Positions 11,381 to 23,856 of a stretch of DNA of 64,000 nt are shown here, piece after piece; the first letter of the stretch is position 1, and each line of letters starts with the position of its first letter. Source of the DNA: Symsagittifera roscoffensis (taxonomy: Eukaryota; Xenacoelomorpha; Acoela; Convolutidae); NCBI RefSeq assembly GCF_963678635.1, contig NC_087065.1:48995011-49059010 (forward strand), in the 5' to 3' direction. The position numbers were made by a program, and so were the translations under genes. The notes beneath the pieces were generated by a model. It did no database searches, was not told where the DNA came from, and saw only the letters and a list, made by a program, of their open reading frames with translations.

Positions 11381-12226
11381 ACACGAAAATGACAGAAATT
11401 TTAATGATGACTCTAACACCCCAATTAAGAAAAAAAGCTATAGAAAAGAGAGCATCCCATCCCTCATCATTTCGAGAACCAGATTTAGATTTCAGAAAAC
11501 TAGATGACAAATTAGAACAAGCAGAAATCACAATGAAACTTGAAGAAACAGAAAAACTTAAACTACAATACGTTAATACAATCGAAACAAATACCACACA
11601 AATAATCAACATACACGATTCAAATGTAGACCTAACTGAAAAAATCACTGAAGTTTTGAACATATACGAGAAAAATCCCAACTTCAAAGGTAAACCATCT
11701 TTCAAGAAATGGTGTAATTATTGTCAAAAATACGGACATAGCATTGCCGAATGTAGACAAAAAAAACAAGATAACCAAAATAAACCACAAAAGTATAAAG
11801 AACCAAACAAATCATTCTACCAATACATGAAAAAGTATCAAAATTTACCAAACAAAAATATACATAGTAATAACAGCTATGGTAAAACACTCCCAAATAA
11901 TTCAAATTACTCAAGAAACCAATCACCCTATAACTCTAATTACAGAGGTAGATCACCAGAACAAAGCAATTCACAAAATTTCTCACAAAACAGATATAGT
12001 GAATCAAATAGCCTATAAGAGATCTAATTATCAAGGAAACAATAACAATTACTATAATAGGTCACAAAACAACTCACAAAATAGGAATCCCAACTACAAC
12101 AATCGAAGAAATTATTCTCAATCCCCTTATGGAAACAACAATCGTTACCCTGATTCCAAACACAATTATAGAATTAACACACCGAAACATCAGCGACAAA
12201 TTAATCAGGTACAAACAACTGAATAA
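11381..12226 (+). pseudogene. gag: gag nucleocapsid region, copy 2
   Basis: From about 11381 the sequence repeats 8950-10021 with a few percent divergence. The zinc knuckle CNYCQKYGHSIAEC is present at about 11712-11754. The open frame runs to 12018. About 214 bases of the Arg/Ser/Asn-rich tail are missing relative to copy 1, between AATAGCC and TATAAGAG; this shifts the frame, after which the tail continues to 12226. There is no matrix or capsid part, so this is a partial duplication rather than a second gag gene. Confidence 0.85.
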
Positions 12227-13663
12227 ACAACTTCAGATCGCCTTGGTATTGACAACACAGAAAGTACCGAACTACAATTCAACCACATTAATTGTGAATC
12301 AACAGACAGCGAGAGTGATACAAATAAAGCTATCTCAGTTAATTTGTTCACAGTCGAAAACGACTACGAACCCATTATATACGAACAACCGTTTAGTTCA
12401 CATATTTACGAAAATCAGTTGGAATTTCTTCAAGATTACTATACTAGACCCATAAGAAACGATGTATCAGTTGAACAGAATGTGAATGAAATAAATACAG
12501 TTGTCAATAACGAAAAACAAGGCCCAAGTAGAAATCACATTTACCAAAATATACAAAAAGAACAGCCAAGAGAAAAAATTTGGACAATCCCATTTCTCTT
12601 AGAAAGCCCAAAAAATTCAGAATTTCAACCACCCGATCGTGAAATAGATTTTTTAGTTGATTCATGAGCATTATCAAATATTATTAACATCCCTACCTGA
12701 GATGAAATCAAAATTTTACTTCCAATCCTAACTGCTATAAAGAGCGCCAGTATAATAGCAACAGCACAAGGATCAACATTAGTAAATTACGGTAAAATCC
12801 AAGTTTTCCTTGTTCCCACTAGAACAATGGAACTAAATTAAATACTAAATAAACCATTTAAACAAACATTTCATATTACAGACATAAAACACAATATCAT
12901 TGGCATACCATTTATAACTAAGTATATTCCCACAATAAACATTTTGAATAGCAAACTTCATAAAAAAGATAAATACACAAGGAAAAAAAACACATCCTTA
13001 ACATTGTTTCAAAGATTAAACAAACAATGACCATTTTTCTCCAAATTTTATCCTATTTACAATCAGGAACGAAAATACCTGAAACCACTATCAGGAAATG
13101 TATATAACTTTTCAATCAAACAAGTCTACGAGTACGATAAAGACCAAAACAAACAACATCTCTTTATGTCCGACCTTGAATTTAAACCCATCAATTTTTA
13201 TTTTTTCGAATCACAATTTCATCCATAAAATATATGAAACATTTAAACTCAGATATTATTTCATTACACGTATATAACAATTCATTATACCAGATAACAC
13301 TACCCTTAGGACTCTTAGGATACTGTGAAACAAATGCTTCAACTTCACCCACAAATAAAGTAGCATATCGAGTCAATAATATACTACAATTACTAGATAT
13401 ATGTCAATCCACAATTCTTGATGAAGAATTATCAATAAACAACATAAAAAGCAACGAAAAAAAAACACTGACTACTTCACAAAAACACCATATTTTAAAC
13501 CAACGTTTAAAATATCACATTATACGGAAGAACAACAAAAGTTTCTAACAAAGTTTACAATGTTTAAATTTCAACATTCCCAAATAACACAAAAAGAATT
13601 CGATTAATTAGCCGAACTATTATTAAAATTTACAACAGTTTATGCAACATCAAAATTCGTCTG
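12227..13663 (+). pseudogene. pol: pol, copy 2: protease and PR-RT spacer
   Basis: This repeats 10022-11380. It keeps an extra ~57 bases at about 12383-12440 that copy 1 lacks (frame reading EQPFSSHIYENQLEFLQDY). The protease active site is destroyed: the Gly of D-S-G-A is replaced by a stop, so the frame reads DS-stop-AL, near 12660-12675. A TAA at the same codon as the copy 1 TGA follows (about 12838-12840). The spacer ends at ATCAAAATTCG (about 13653-13663), where RT should start, and runs straight into TG-rich satellite. Confidence 0.8.
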
Positions 13664-14338
13664 TGTGTGTGACTGTGTCTGTTTGTCTGAATTTTTGGGT
13701 GTCTCTGTCTGTCAGTGTGGGTGTTTGTGTCTGTGTGTGTGGGTGTATTTGTGTGTATATCTCTTTCCCTCTCTCTCTCTCTTTCTGTCTGTAAGTGTGT
13801 TCTTAGGTGTGTCTGTCTGCGTGTATGGGAGTGTGTGTATGTGTGTGGTTGTGGGCTAGTGTGAGTATTTGGGTATGTGTGGGTGTTGGTGTCCATGCCT
13901 CTCTGTGTGTGTGTGTGTGTGTCTGTGGGTGGGTGTGTGAATGTGTGTGTATGTGCATCTGTCTGTGTGTGGATGTCTAGGTCTGTCAATTTATGTGTGA
14001 CTGTGTGTGTAAGTTTATATGTGTCTGGTTGCGTGTGTTTGTGTGTGAGTGAGTGTGCGTGTTGGTGTGTGTGTTGTAAATTTGTCTGTCTGTGTGTGTG
14101 ACTGTGTCTGTTTGTCTGAATTTTTGGGTGTCTCTGTCTGTCAGTGTGGGTGTTTGTGTCTGTGTGTGGGTGTATTTGTGTGTATATCTCTTTCCCCCTC
14201 TCTCTCTGTGTGTCTAAAAGTGTGTTCTTAGATGTGTCTGTCTGCGTGTATGGGAGTGTGTGTGTGCGTATGTGTGTGTTATTTCGTGTTTGTGTCATTC
14301 TGTGTTTGTGTATGATTGTCTGTCTGTAATTTGTTGTA
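13664..14338. repeat. TG-rich satellite replacing RT/RNase H/integrase N-terminus
   Basis: About 675 bases of imperfect TGTG/TCTG/TTTG repeat with short CTCTCT and TATATCTC patches. It has internal higher-order repetition: 13664-13810 recurs at about 14085-14230 with a period near 421 bases. Open frames here (Cys/Val/Ser-rich on plus, His/Thr-rich on minus) are artefacts of the repeat. It sits between the start of RT and the end of the integrase catalytic core, replacing about 2.3 kb or more of pol. Confidence 0.9.
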
Positions 14339-15115
14339 ATTTGTCATATAATTCACAAATTACAATAACTTTAGGAATGTCACCATGCGAAATAGTTTTT
14401 AATCAAAAGCCACGAAAACCAATCATAATTACAGCAAACGCTCATAAAAATGCACAAGGTTAATGTCAACCCAACAAAGATTCAGTTTGTTATAACCTAC
14501 CCTTACACACACATGATGAAGACCACTTTCATCATCCACAAATTTTGAAATTAGCTTCCGGTACACATATCGAATGGATTTTAAAAAGAGATAAAGTAAA
14601 AAAAAATTGTTACAAAGGCAAAACATAAATAAACAAATTAATTCCGCTTCATGCCGGCTACAGACTTAAAAATTGGAACATTTGTTTTAATACCTAATTT
14701 TAATTCACAAAAAGGAATATCCAAAAAATTACAACCACTTCGAAAAGGACCATACCAAATAATTGATAAACCTACTGAAGTAACATACAAACTTACTGAC
14801 TCCAGCAAGAAAGTAATCATACAACACCGTAACAACCTTTTACTTTATTATCCAAAGGAATACGCACTTCGCGAATTAACTCAATTATATTGTTTCACAG
14901 GTTTACAAATCGTTCAAATTAACCCACAAATAGAACAAAATCAAAACGTTACTACTACCAAAAATACAAAAAAATTCAACAGCAAAATATAGACCCTCAA
15001 AGATCATACACACCAGAACCAAAAATACTTCAAAAAGAAAGAAAAAAGAGAAAATTAAAAAGAAAAATTTTACCACCGGATCAAAAACAACAACGAACAT
15101 ATAGAATCATCACGT
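14339..15115 (+). pseudogene. pol: Integrase C-terminus, copy 1 (truncated, broken)
   Basis: Begins with YNSQITITLGMSPCEIVFNQKPRKP, the end of the catalytic core (the NSQ...T...SP...N/G.KP pattern of Ty3/gypsy integrases), and matches 33271 onward. A frameshift follows at about 14460. The 14651-14992 frame carries the GPY/F module, RKGPYQIIDKPTEVTYKL. The HHCC finger and the three DDE residues are absent, lost with the DNA replaced by the TG satellite. Confidence 0.8.
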
Positions 15116-16027
15116 CTTAGAAGTCAAACACAAAAAAAACTATAAAACATTCATCCCACACTCTAAAAAATTAAAGAAAGTTGAATTTCCGAAACAACCT
15201 TGATTTAAGATTAAGACAAATTTTCTTTTAAATCACTTTACACCTTCACATTTCTGTAAAAACAAGCTGAAAATAACCTCAATCAATTCTAGTTCAAGTT
15301 CAGCCAAAAGAAATTGTTCAAATTGTCACCTTTCTATGTCTAACACAAACTTATTTAGCCGATAGAAATTAATCTCCAGGCATATCTATAGCTTTATTTT
15401 TACAACCTCCAGGTCAAAATATGCAACTTGCCAAAAATCGACAACTAAAATAAACACTACTTCAATATTATAACCCTCCCCTATCAGATTGTGCAAAAAT
15501 CAACATTATTTTCCCAATTCAGACCTCAAAAGTCCCCCAACCAAAAATGGCAAATCAACCCAAAGTAAAAAATACCCATGATCGTTTGGCCTAAACTACA
15601 AGTACTTCAAAGATACCCCCAACAAATGAAAACAATACTATGAAGACCTCCCAAACACCGAAAAAATAGCCCTCAAAAGTTTTTGACAAAACTCAACCTA
15701 CTTGTCAAAAAATCAATAAATAATCCGACCACACTTGAATTTCGCCTCAAAACTTTAACAAATATTCGACGAACGAATCACTTCTTAAATGCTTCTTTCC
15801 ATAACAGTTGATCACATAACACAAACACTTCTATACCTCTTCACAAAATGTTTCAACCTATTTCAATTTTTGATATACTTTTTCATTGAAACTTTTGAAT
15901 TAATAATAAAAATTCTATAAATTTTTGCAATCTTTTTAAATTTTCTATTCCCTATCTGAATTATATCTCCAACTCTCCCAAATCCTTGACCACATCTACA
16001 GGTACGAATACGTATTATCTATCTAAA
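15116..16027. other. AT-rich spacer between pol and env, copy 1
   Basis: No protein-like frame. It aligns with 34140-34945. It may hold splice sites for an env transcript, but none can be fixed by eye. Confidence 0.55.
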
Positions 16028-16225
16028 TGATACGAACTATTTTCAGTCGAACAGATAATTTTTTTTATTCATTATTTTTCTCACATTTTTGATCTCCTTC
16101 ATCCTGACAATTTGCAAGTGTATAAAAAAAGCAATAGTCACCTTTGCCGTAGCAACTATTCTCTTGACATCTTTTATTGAAGAATATTATAAAAAACACA
16201 AATTTTCCTGTAAAAATTAAAATTC
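16028..16225 (+). pseudogene. Small hydrophobic ORF before env, copy 1 (frameshifted)
   Basis: An ATG at about 16028 starts MIRTIFSRTD like the copy at 34946, then a frameshift in an A/T run breaks it. The second half still encodes a Cys-Lys loop (CIKKAIVTFA) and hydrophobic LLTSFIEEYYKKHKFS before a stop. See the intact copy at 34946-35107. Confidence 0.45.
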
Positions 16226-19200
16226 AGATAACTTTCCAAAATTGCTAATCAACCACCACCAAATCAGCCCCCGCCAACCACATCCCAAGAAAATTCAATA
16301 ATACCTACAAATACAAACAATACCCAACCATCAACACGCATTCTGTCCAAGACAATCCATACACTTTTGAAGAACGACACGCACGCCTATCAGAAACACC
16401 AGAACCAGTTCATCGACCAGCATCTTTAAGTGAACCAGCATATAACTTATATTCCACCTTGCAACAAGACCTCAATCGAGTCAGACACATTAGCCGAAAT
16501 CAAAATACATCTGAGATACATTGACAAATTATACATCCGCGAAGAAATAGAAATTTTCAAACCGCCAGAGTTTATTTTGATATACCTCAATCAACAACAC
16601 CAACTACCTCAGAACTTTCAAGCAGTACACTACCAGAAGCTCCCACACTTTTTTCACAACATACCATCTCAAATATACCCTCAGACTACCTAGGTTCAAC
16701 CCCAACATCAAAACAAATCCGAGAAAACCTTTTAATCCCACAGACGCCACAGAACGACCACCATATTGGACAACACACTTATATACTCAAGGTGAACCGA
16801 ATATAGTGAAGGAACCAATAGATATTTCTTGTGATACAACACTATCATCATTACCAGAAACACTCTCACTTCCATCAACACCATCAATAAGTCAAGTCTC
16901 ACCAACACGTTTCCTTTTAAATTTTCCAAACAACCTCGACGCTAGATACCGAGAACAATCATCGTCAAATACCCCTTTACGATTAGATTGAAATAATTTC
17001 GTAGCAGCTCCCCCACTATTTGGACAACATCAAGAAAGTAACCGACTCCATAGTTGGGCACTTAATAGATTACAATATAGACAAGATATCCACGAAGATA
17101 TCCGAGAACATAACATTCAAATACTTCAACAAAACGGTCTCCAATTAAAATTTGAGATCACAGTCAAACTTAAGAATTTTGATCAACACCCTTTTCCCCT
17201 AAGTCCACCAAACATAACAGTTTAATCACTACCTCCTCCATTTATAACAACTGAAGTAATATATAAATACGATAGATAAACTAAAAACACAATTGGATAT
17301 ATCAAATTTTATAACCCATACTCCGGATTATCATACACATGTATATTTTAAAGGTATTTACGTTTCAACACATTCTTTTTCTATTTTTTCCCGAAAACAA
17401 CATACAAATCCATCCCCTCGTACAGGACCTCAGAATTTATTAGTAACACACTTTGATTGTGAAGAAAACGTACAAAAAACACTACACAAATACGCTATAA
17501 ACGAAGTAACACAATGCGAATCAGAACCACAAGCTATAGAAAGCTTAAATGTAATAGCAACACTATACTCAAAAGCCCGATCAACAACATTAACAGGATA
17601 AAAGTTTTCAGCAACATTTTCCGAAAAGAAAGTACATTGCTCGCAAGTCTCAAACGGAAATAAAAACCGACTAGACCACGAATCTTTCTATCAGATTATA
17701 ATAGAAAGATTACCACATCTTAGCCCTCAAGATTGTAAGAATGAACTTAGACGATTAAATTTAACACAAAACGACGGAACGAATAGAAAAATTGTAAATT
17801 TTCAAGTTTTCTCAGACTTAGCACATCAAGCAGAACTTGAAAAACACCAAGGTCACATTAGACTAGACAGAAATTTCCCCTTTCATGGAACACACGGAAG
17901 ACTGACATACGATCTATATGAGAAACACTGGATACCACATATAGGTATCATTGATCCCTCAAATTGCAAAGCAGATACAAAAAACAAAGGATATCAAGAA
18001 AAAATGTTTTTTAATTGAAAAATACAACTTGAAAAAGTACAACTAACACGAGATTTAAAGACGACACAATCCTTTACCAAGGCATTTGACTTCCTTGCAA
18101 AAATGACCAAGGATATTGCGATCATATAACACGCACACAAGCAACCATAGTATGGTTTCCTGAAGAAACCCGCACAGTTTTTCAAGTCGCAAGAATACAC
18201 GCTAGAATGATTAAATTTCACCAAAAATATTTTAATGAATCAATCCCATTTGAAAAAGTAAACCCAACTCAAAGAAGAAGTACTAAATTTAGAAACATCC
18301 ATAATATAGAAAATAAATTGACACATTTTCAAATATATCACGAAACAGAATTTGCATGTAAAAACAAAAAACCACTCTACAAAACACAATACTTGTTGAA
18401 TACGATCAAGGTTTCGACATGACCACTGGAAAAATAAAATTTGACCCCTATGCAACACATCACCTAATAAGCGAAGATACAACTTACATCCCAGTGAACG
18501 TCCGCAAAAACGCAGGAAATCCTGGTGGAAGACTAGAACCATACGACAGTGAAAGCACACGTTTACAAGAACTATCATTGATGAACATTCCTTATTTTGT
18601 CGCAATATATTATGAAATTCACTTAGATATGAAATTAGGTTACACAATTAGTAGAATTTTCCAAGAAATTTCACTTTCTGAATTAGAAACACTCCATCAA
18701 CTATGCGAATTAGAAAGAACGCAAATTCTACAATCACTCGCATTAGCAATTCTAAAACTACCATACGCAGGATATTTGTTATCCGGAAATAGATCAAATT
18801 TCCTTGACTATGAACGAAACATTTTATGATTTTATACTTGCAACAAAAAAGTATCACCACTATATGTTTTTGAGGACAAACGTTGTTACAAAAGAATCCC
18901 CATATTTTACAAAAACAAAGTACATTTTGTTGATACACTTTCAAGACGAACAAATTTTTGGGATACCGCAGTCCCATGTGGATCAGAAAATAGCCACAAC
19001 GTCGTACAATTTAACCCTGACGAAGAAAAATACTATCTACTTACACCATACCCTACACTCATGCAGCCACTAAAAACGTTTTTACCAGAAAGCATTCGAT
19101 CTATTGCTCGCAACCCAAATATCGATATACAATCAATCCGTATATATTCTGAATCCGATATACAACATCACAATAGAACACAACAGTTTCAAGAACTACT

Positions 19201-19948
19201 AACACAAATGGACACTATACAACGACAATCAATAGACCAAAATTTACGAAAACTTGCACAAACAGCAGGATTTTTAGATTTTTACGAACAAGATTACAGC
19301 GGATATTTTAAAGACATCAAAGATTACATATATTTAAACGGTGAAAAATATCGACCACAAGATTTATCACCAATCAATATTTTTAGTTTTATAATTCTCA
19401 AAAATGAAGTTTTAGCCTTTCTAGGATGGCCATACTACATCTTAGAAAGATTGACTATCTTATACGCAATGTTTAATTTTATTGGATTTCTTTTCTCATT
19501 GCTAAAAGGAATCTATAACACATGCGCAATACATACACAGGTAAGCCGACAAGCCATTGTAGCACGCATATTAATTGCAGGATTTTTTGGAATATTTTCA
19601 TCATCAAAAAATAAAATCCTCCTAGAATCACAAATTAACGAATATAATACAAAACTATCAACAAATCCCAACACATACGATGACTCAAATAATAAAACAA
19701 ACGCATTACCTACGGCACCCCATTTGCCAAATCTACTTCATAATCATCCATTATCTTTAGTCTCACGAAATTTTCGAAACTTAGCAATCACAAACCCCCT
19801 AAACTTAAGACCCAGCCACATACAAGGCCCCATCCAACGTATAGTGACACAACACTCTCCAATTGACGATACATTTGAACAAATCATTGAACAGCCCCAT
19901 ATCACCAATTTTCAGTCTCAAAATAATCATTTTTTTAGCCTACGATGA
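16226..19948 (+). pseudogene. env: Envelope glycoprotein region, copy 1 (broken)
   Basis: A Pro/Ser/Thr-rich N-terminal part (about 16240-17280) precedes an ectodomain (about 17290-18830) containing VWFPEETRTVFQVARIHAR and, at 18419-18829, the long block NPGGRLEPYDSESTRLQELS. A frameshift near 18830 leads to the CYKRIPIFYKNKVHFVDTLS segment. The last frame, 19061-19948, has a membrane-spanning stretch (ILYAMFNFIGFLFSLLKGIY, about 19468-19527) and a ~140-residue Pro/Asn-rich tail. The overall form is a type I membrane glycoprotein. The C-Y-x-x-I-P...F-V-D pattern makes me suspect a mononegavirus/chuvirus-type glycoprotein rather than a baculovirus-F type, but this is a guess. Stops, and a Cys to Arg change at 18171-18173 relative to copy 2, show that it is dead. 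Confidence 0.65.
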
Positions 19949-21738
19949 GCAGACAAGTTGGATCACTCCACCGATCAAACTCTCATCCTGCCAACCTCCA
20001 AAATCCACTCCCTATTATCCCACTTTTTGCTTTTCCGCCACCTGATTCACCACAAGCTAATACATCATCAGGCATGATTTCTGACACTAACTCAGATATC
20101 ACTATTTCTACAACATTTTCACAATTCAATAATTCTGATATTGAAACCCCCGCTGAGTTCGCCGATTCCGAACCATCCCCTTCTACACATACCCCGACCA
20201 GCTCAGCAACCTTCTCAAAACCCCTTTTCCGACCTATACAATCCCATAGCCAACATACATCTCCCTACACTCCTTCTCAAGTAACCCCAACATACTCCCC
20301 ATTCAATAATGAATGCTCCACCAACAACTCCCCCGATATTATTCAAGTTTTCGAAGAACTAGATAGTTTCATAACACTCCAACAACAATTGCTATCTCTC
20401 CACTCCCTAACTATTCACCAATTATCATCAACAATAACATGATCAAATCCACAAACACCCACACCAATTTCAGATTATACTCCATCATTAGCTCATTCAT
20501 CCACTTCAACAGAATCATCCAATAGTACTAACCGTGCTTATAGAACTTTTAAACGTAGATTCCCAAATCACCCATTCTCATCCAAACCCGGAACCGCCCG
20601 AGAATATACCAACCACCCAGACCACACCAATACTACGAATTTTTTTCAAATAACCCTACCTTTATTTCCCCAATTTACACTAAATCAATCCGACTCAAAC
20701 CCTGAACCACGTCACTTTGTAGATGAACATGTATTAATACCCACACTTCATTGGTCAGCTTATTATAATTTCACTGACCCCCTTACGCTACCACTCTATA
20801 ACACCACTATCGATATTGAAAGGAACAAAGACGAATTATTCAGATTAACCACAGCACTCACTCCCCGACAATTCACATATGTAGGATATAAAAAATTAAT
20901 AAAAACATTCACTGCACCCCGCGCTTTTGACGACTCAATTGAATATTACAATCATAACGTCATCAGATCTAATCAAGACCAATTTCGTGACAACGATAAA
21001 TTCGCAAATCCACAAATCCCAGAAGTTTTTTATTAAATCATCATACATATTCACACTTAACATACTAGATAAAAATCATGATCACATTATTTCAGAAGCA
21101 CTATCAGACATTCAAGCGTATGAATCCTTTCACGAAAAATTTCAAACATTTTCACTAACCTCCCTGACACCAAAAGAACGCGAGTTGCACTGCTCACATG
21201 ACATCATGTTGAGAACTAAGCAAACAAATACTTATATTTATTATCGCTTAATCCAAAATCATTTTCCTTTACACACACCATCACGGCAACCTCATCACAG
21301 ATTTCAGTTCATTAATTCCAATTACAGCTCACCATTTTTTCTAAACTTCACGTATTGCATTAAAAATACTAACTTCCAAGGCATCCTCCGGAATTGTGAT
21401 CCCGTCACTCAAATGTATATATTTTGTCCGCTCGCGAAGACCTTCAACGACGAAGAATCCCGACCTCTGATCATTCCGCATGAATATATTCAACCCAGAG
21501 AAGTACCCATTTTAGAATTCACCCATAACACTAAATACAATCATAAAATTTATATCTAATCCAAAACACACCTCATGAATTTGCAGTAGGCACCGAAGAA
21601 CTAAAAACCATAAAAGTACTGCAATTGCTTTGGCCACAGCTGCAAACTAAAAATATAAAACGCATACTAGCAAAACTACTAACCACCTCAGACGCTATTC
21701 ACGACATTTTCCCTCACGGCTTTTTCCCAGACGACTAA
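19945..21738 (+). pseudogene. ORF3, copy A (unknown accessory protein, broken)
   Basis: The ATG at 19945 overlaps the env stop in the tetranucleotide ATGA. The N-terminal ~170 residues are Pro/Ser/Thr/Asn-rich and probably disordered. A TGA at about 20440-20442 interrupts the frame, which then resumes through HFVDEHVLIPT and WSAYYNFTDPLTLPLYN. A one-base loss near 21025 shifts it into the frame of 20927-21559, which holds a compact-looking domain with FTYCIKNTNFQGILRN and SRPLIIPHEYIQP. A TAA at about 21557 and a further shift precede the last ~55 residues, ending HGFFPDD at 21738. The reconstructed length would be about 590 residues. No family is recognised. Confidence 0.6.
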
Positions 21739-22430
21739 AGGTTTTTATGAATTAAATATTTTTCAAACTAACTAATTCAGAATAGAACTAACCATTTTGT
21801 TCAGTGATTTGTATTATCTTTAGTCTTCACATCACGATCACCTTTAAAACAAGAAAATACGCATAAAAAAATATTTTTTTTTCCTTAAACTCAATTAAAC
21901 CAACAGCACTAAATGATGCAGTAAGAGTTAACTCAAAGTAGTAAATTCATTTCTAAATTATTTCCCCAAATGTAGTAAGTTTACATACGATGAAAATCAT
22001 TTTATACTTTTCAATCCCAAAAGCAGTAAAATTTAATCTTACAAAGCAGTAAATTCATACAAATGAAATGTAGTACTAACTTTTTCTATAACCAGCTTAA
22101 AACTGGATAATTTATTCTTTTATTGAATATTGCCAAGTCTAAAAGAGAAAAAATAAAACATCAAAAAGTCGCAAGACAAACCCAAACCAAAAACAATTTG
22201 ATTTTTGAGAAAAAGACACAACCAACGAAACAAAAAGAAAACAAAAAATAATATAACATAAAAGTCAACACAAAACAGGACCCCTTACAAAACCAGTCCG
22301 AAATCAAACTCCCATTCCTGGCCTAACCCACCAGAGAGGACGTCCTGAGCATGCTCTATAGCCGGCCTAACCCACCGTGCTACATGCACGCTTTGTGAAC
22401 ACATCACTATTTTTGACAAGAGGTACTAAA
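21739..22430. other. Retroelement 3' non-coding region, copy A (truncated)
   Basis: Not coding. Six close copies of an AGTA(A) word, mostly GCAGTAAA or GTAGTAAA, occur at about 21918, 21938, 21973, 22024, 22046 and 22070. A GC-richer patch follows, with palindromes AGGACGTCCT, GCATGC and GCCGGC near 22335-22370. The copy stops at AGGTACT (22421-22427), where copies B, C and D continue into CAAGTGTGAG. Confidence 0.7.
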
Positions 22431-23856
22431 GGTCCACCAACAACTCCCCCGATAATATTCAAGTTTTCGAAGAACTAGATAGTTTCATAACACTCCAACA
22501 ACAATTGCTATCTCTCCACATCCTAACTATTCACCAATTATCATCAACAATAACATGATCAAATCCACAAACACGCACACCAATTTCAGATTATACTCCA
22601 TCATTAGCTCATTCATCCACTTCAACAGAATCATCCAATAGTACTAACCGTGCTTATAGAACTTTTAAACGTAAATTCCCAAATCACCCATTCTCATCCA
22701 AACCCGGAACCGCCCGAGAATATATCAACCACCCAGACCACACCAATACTACGAATTTTTTTCAAATAACCCTACCTTTATTTCCCCAATTTACACTAAA
22801 TCAATCCGACTCTAACCCTGAACCACGTCACTTTGTAGATGAACATGTATTAATACCCACACTTCATTGGTCAGCTTATTATAATTTCACTGACCACCTT
22901 ACGCTACCACTCTATAACACCACTATCGATATTGAAAGGAACAAAGACAAATTATTCAGATTAACCACAGCACTCACTCCCCGACAATTCACATATGTAG
23001 GATTTAAAAAATTAATAAAAACATTCACTGCACCCCGCGCTATTGACGATTCAATTGAATATTACAATCATAACATCATCAGATCTAATCAAGACCAATT
23101 TCGTGACAACGATAAATTCGCAAATCCACAAATCCCAGAAGTTTTTTATTAAATCATCATACATATTCACACTTAACATACTAGATAAAAATCATGATCA
23201 CATTATTTCAGATGCACTATCAGACATTCAAGCGTATGAATCCTTTCACGAAAAATTTCAAACATTTTCACTAACCTCCCTGACACCAAAAGAACGCGAG
23301 TTGCACTGCTCACATGACATCATGTTGAGAACTAAGCAAACAAATACTTATATTTATTATCGCTTAATCCAAAATCATTTTCCTTTACACACACCATCAC
23401 GGCAACCTCACCACAGATTTCAGTTCATTAATTCCAAATACAGCTCACCATTTTTTCTAAACTTCACGTATTGCATTAAAAATACTAACTTCCAAGGCAT
23501 CCTCCGGAATTATGATCCCGTCACTCAAGTGTATATATTTTGTCCGCTCACGAAGACCTTCAACGACGAAGAATCCCGACCTCTGATCATTCCGCATGAA
23601 TATATTCAACCCATAGAAGTACCAATTTTAGAATTCACCCATAACACTAAATACAATCATAAAATATATATATCTAATCCAAAACACACCTCATGAATTT
23701 GCAGTAGGCACCGAAGAACTAAAAACCATAAAAGTACTGCAATTGCTTTGGCCACAGCTGCAAACTAAAAATATAAAACGCATACTAGCAAAACTACTAA
23801 CCACCTCAGACGCTATTCACGACATTTTCCCTCAAGGCTTTTTCCCAGATGACTAA
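22431..23856 (+). pseudogene. ORF3, copy B (5'-truncated, broken)
   Basis: Starts inside the Pro/Ser/Thr-rich part (equivalent to 20316 of copy A), with no start codon or env in front. It carries the same TGA (about 22556-22558) and the same one-base loss as copy A, so these defects predate the duplication. The domain frame is 23043-23696. The C-terminal tail ends at TAA 23854-23856. Confidence 0.7.

Noticed and set aside
13630-14463. Long frames in the TG-rich block: Cys/Val/Ser-rich on plus and His/Thr-rich on minus, up to 222 codons
   Set aside because: They result from TG/CA repeats being free of stops; composition is purely repeat-driven.
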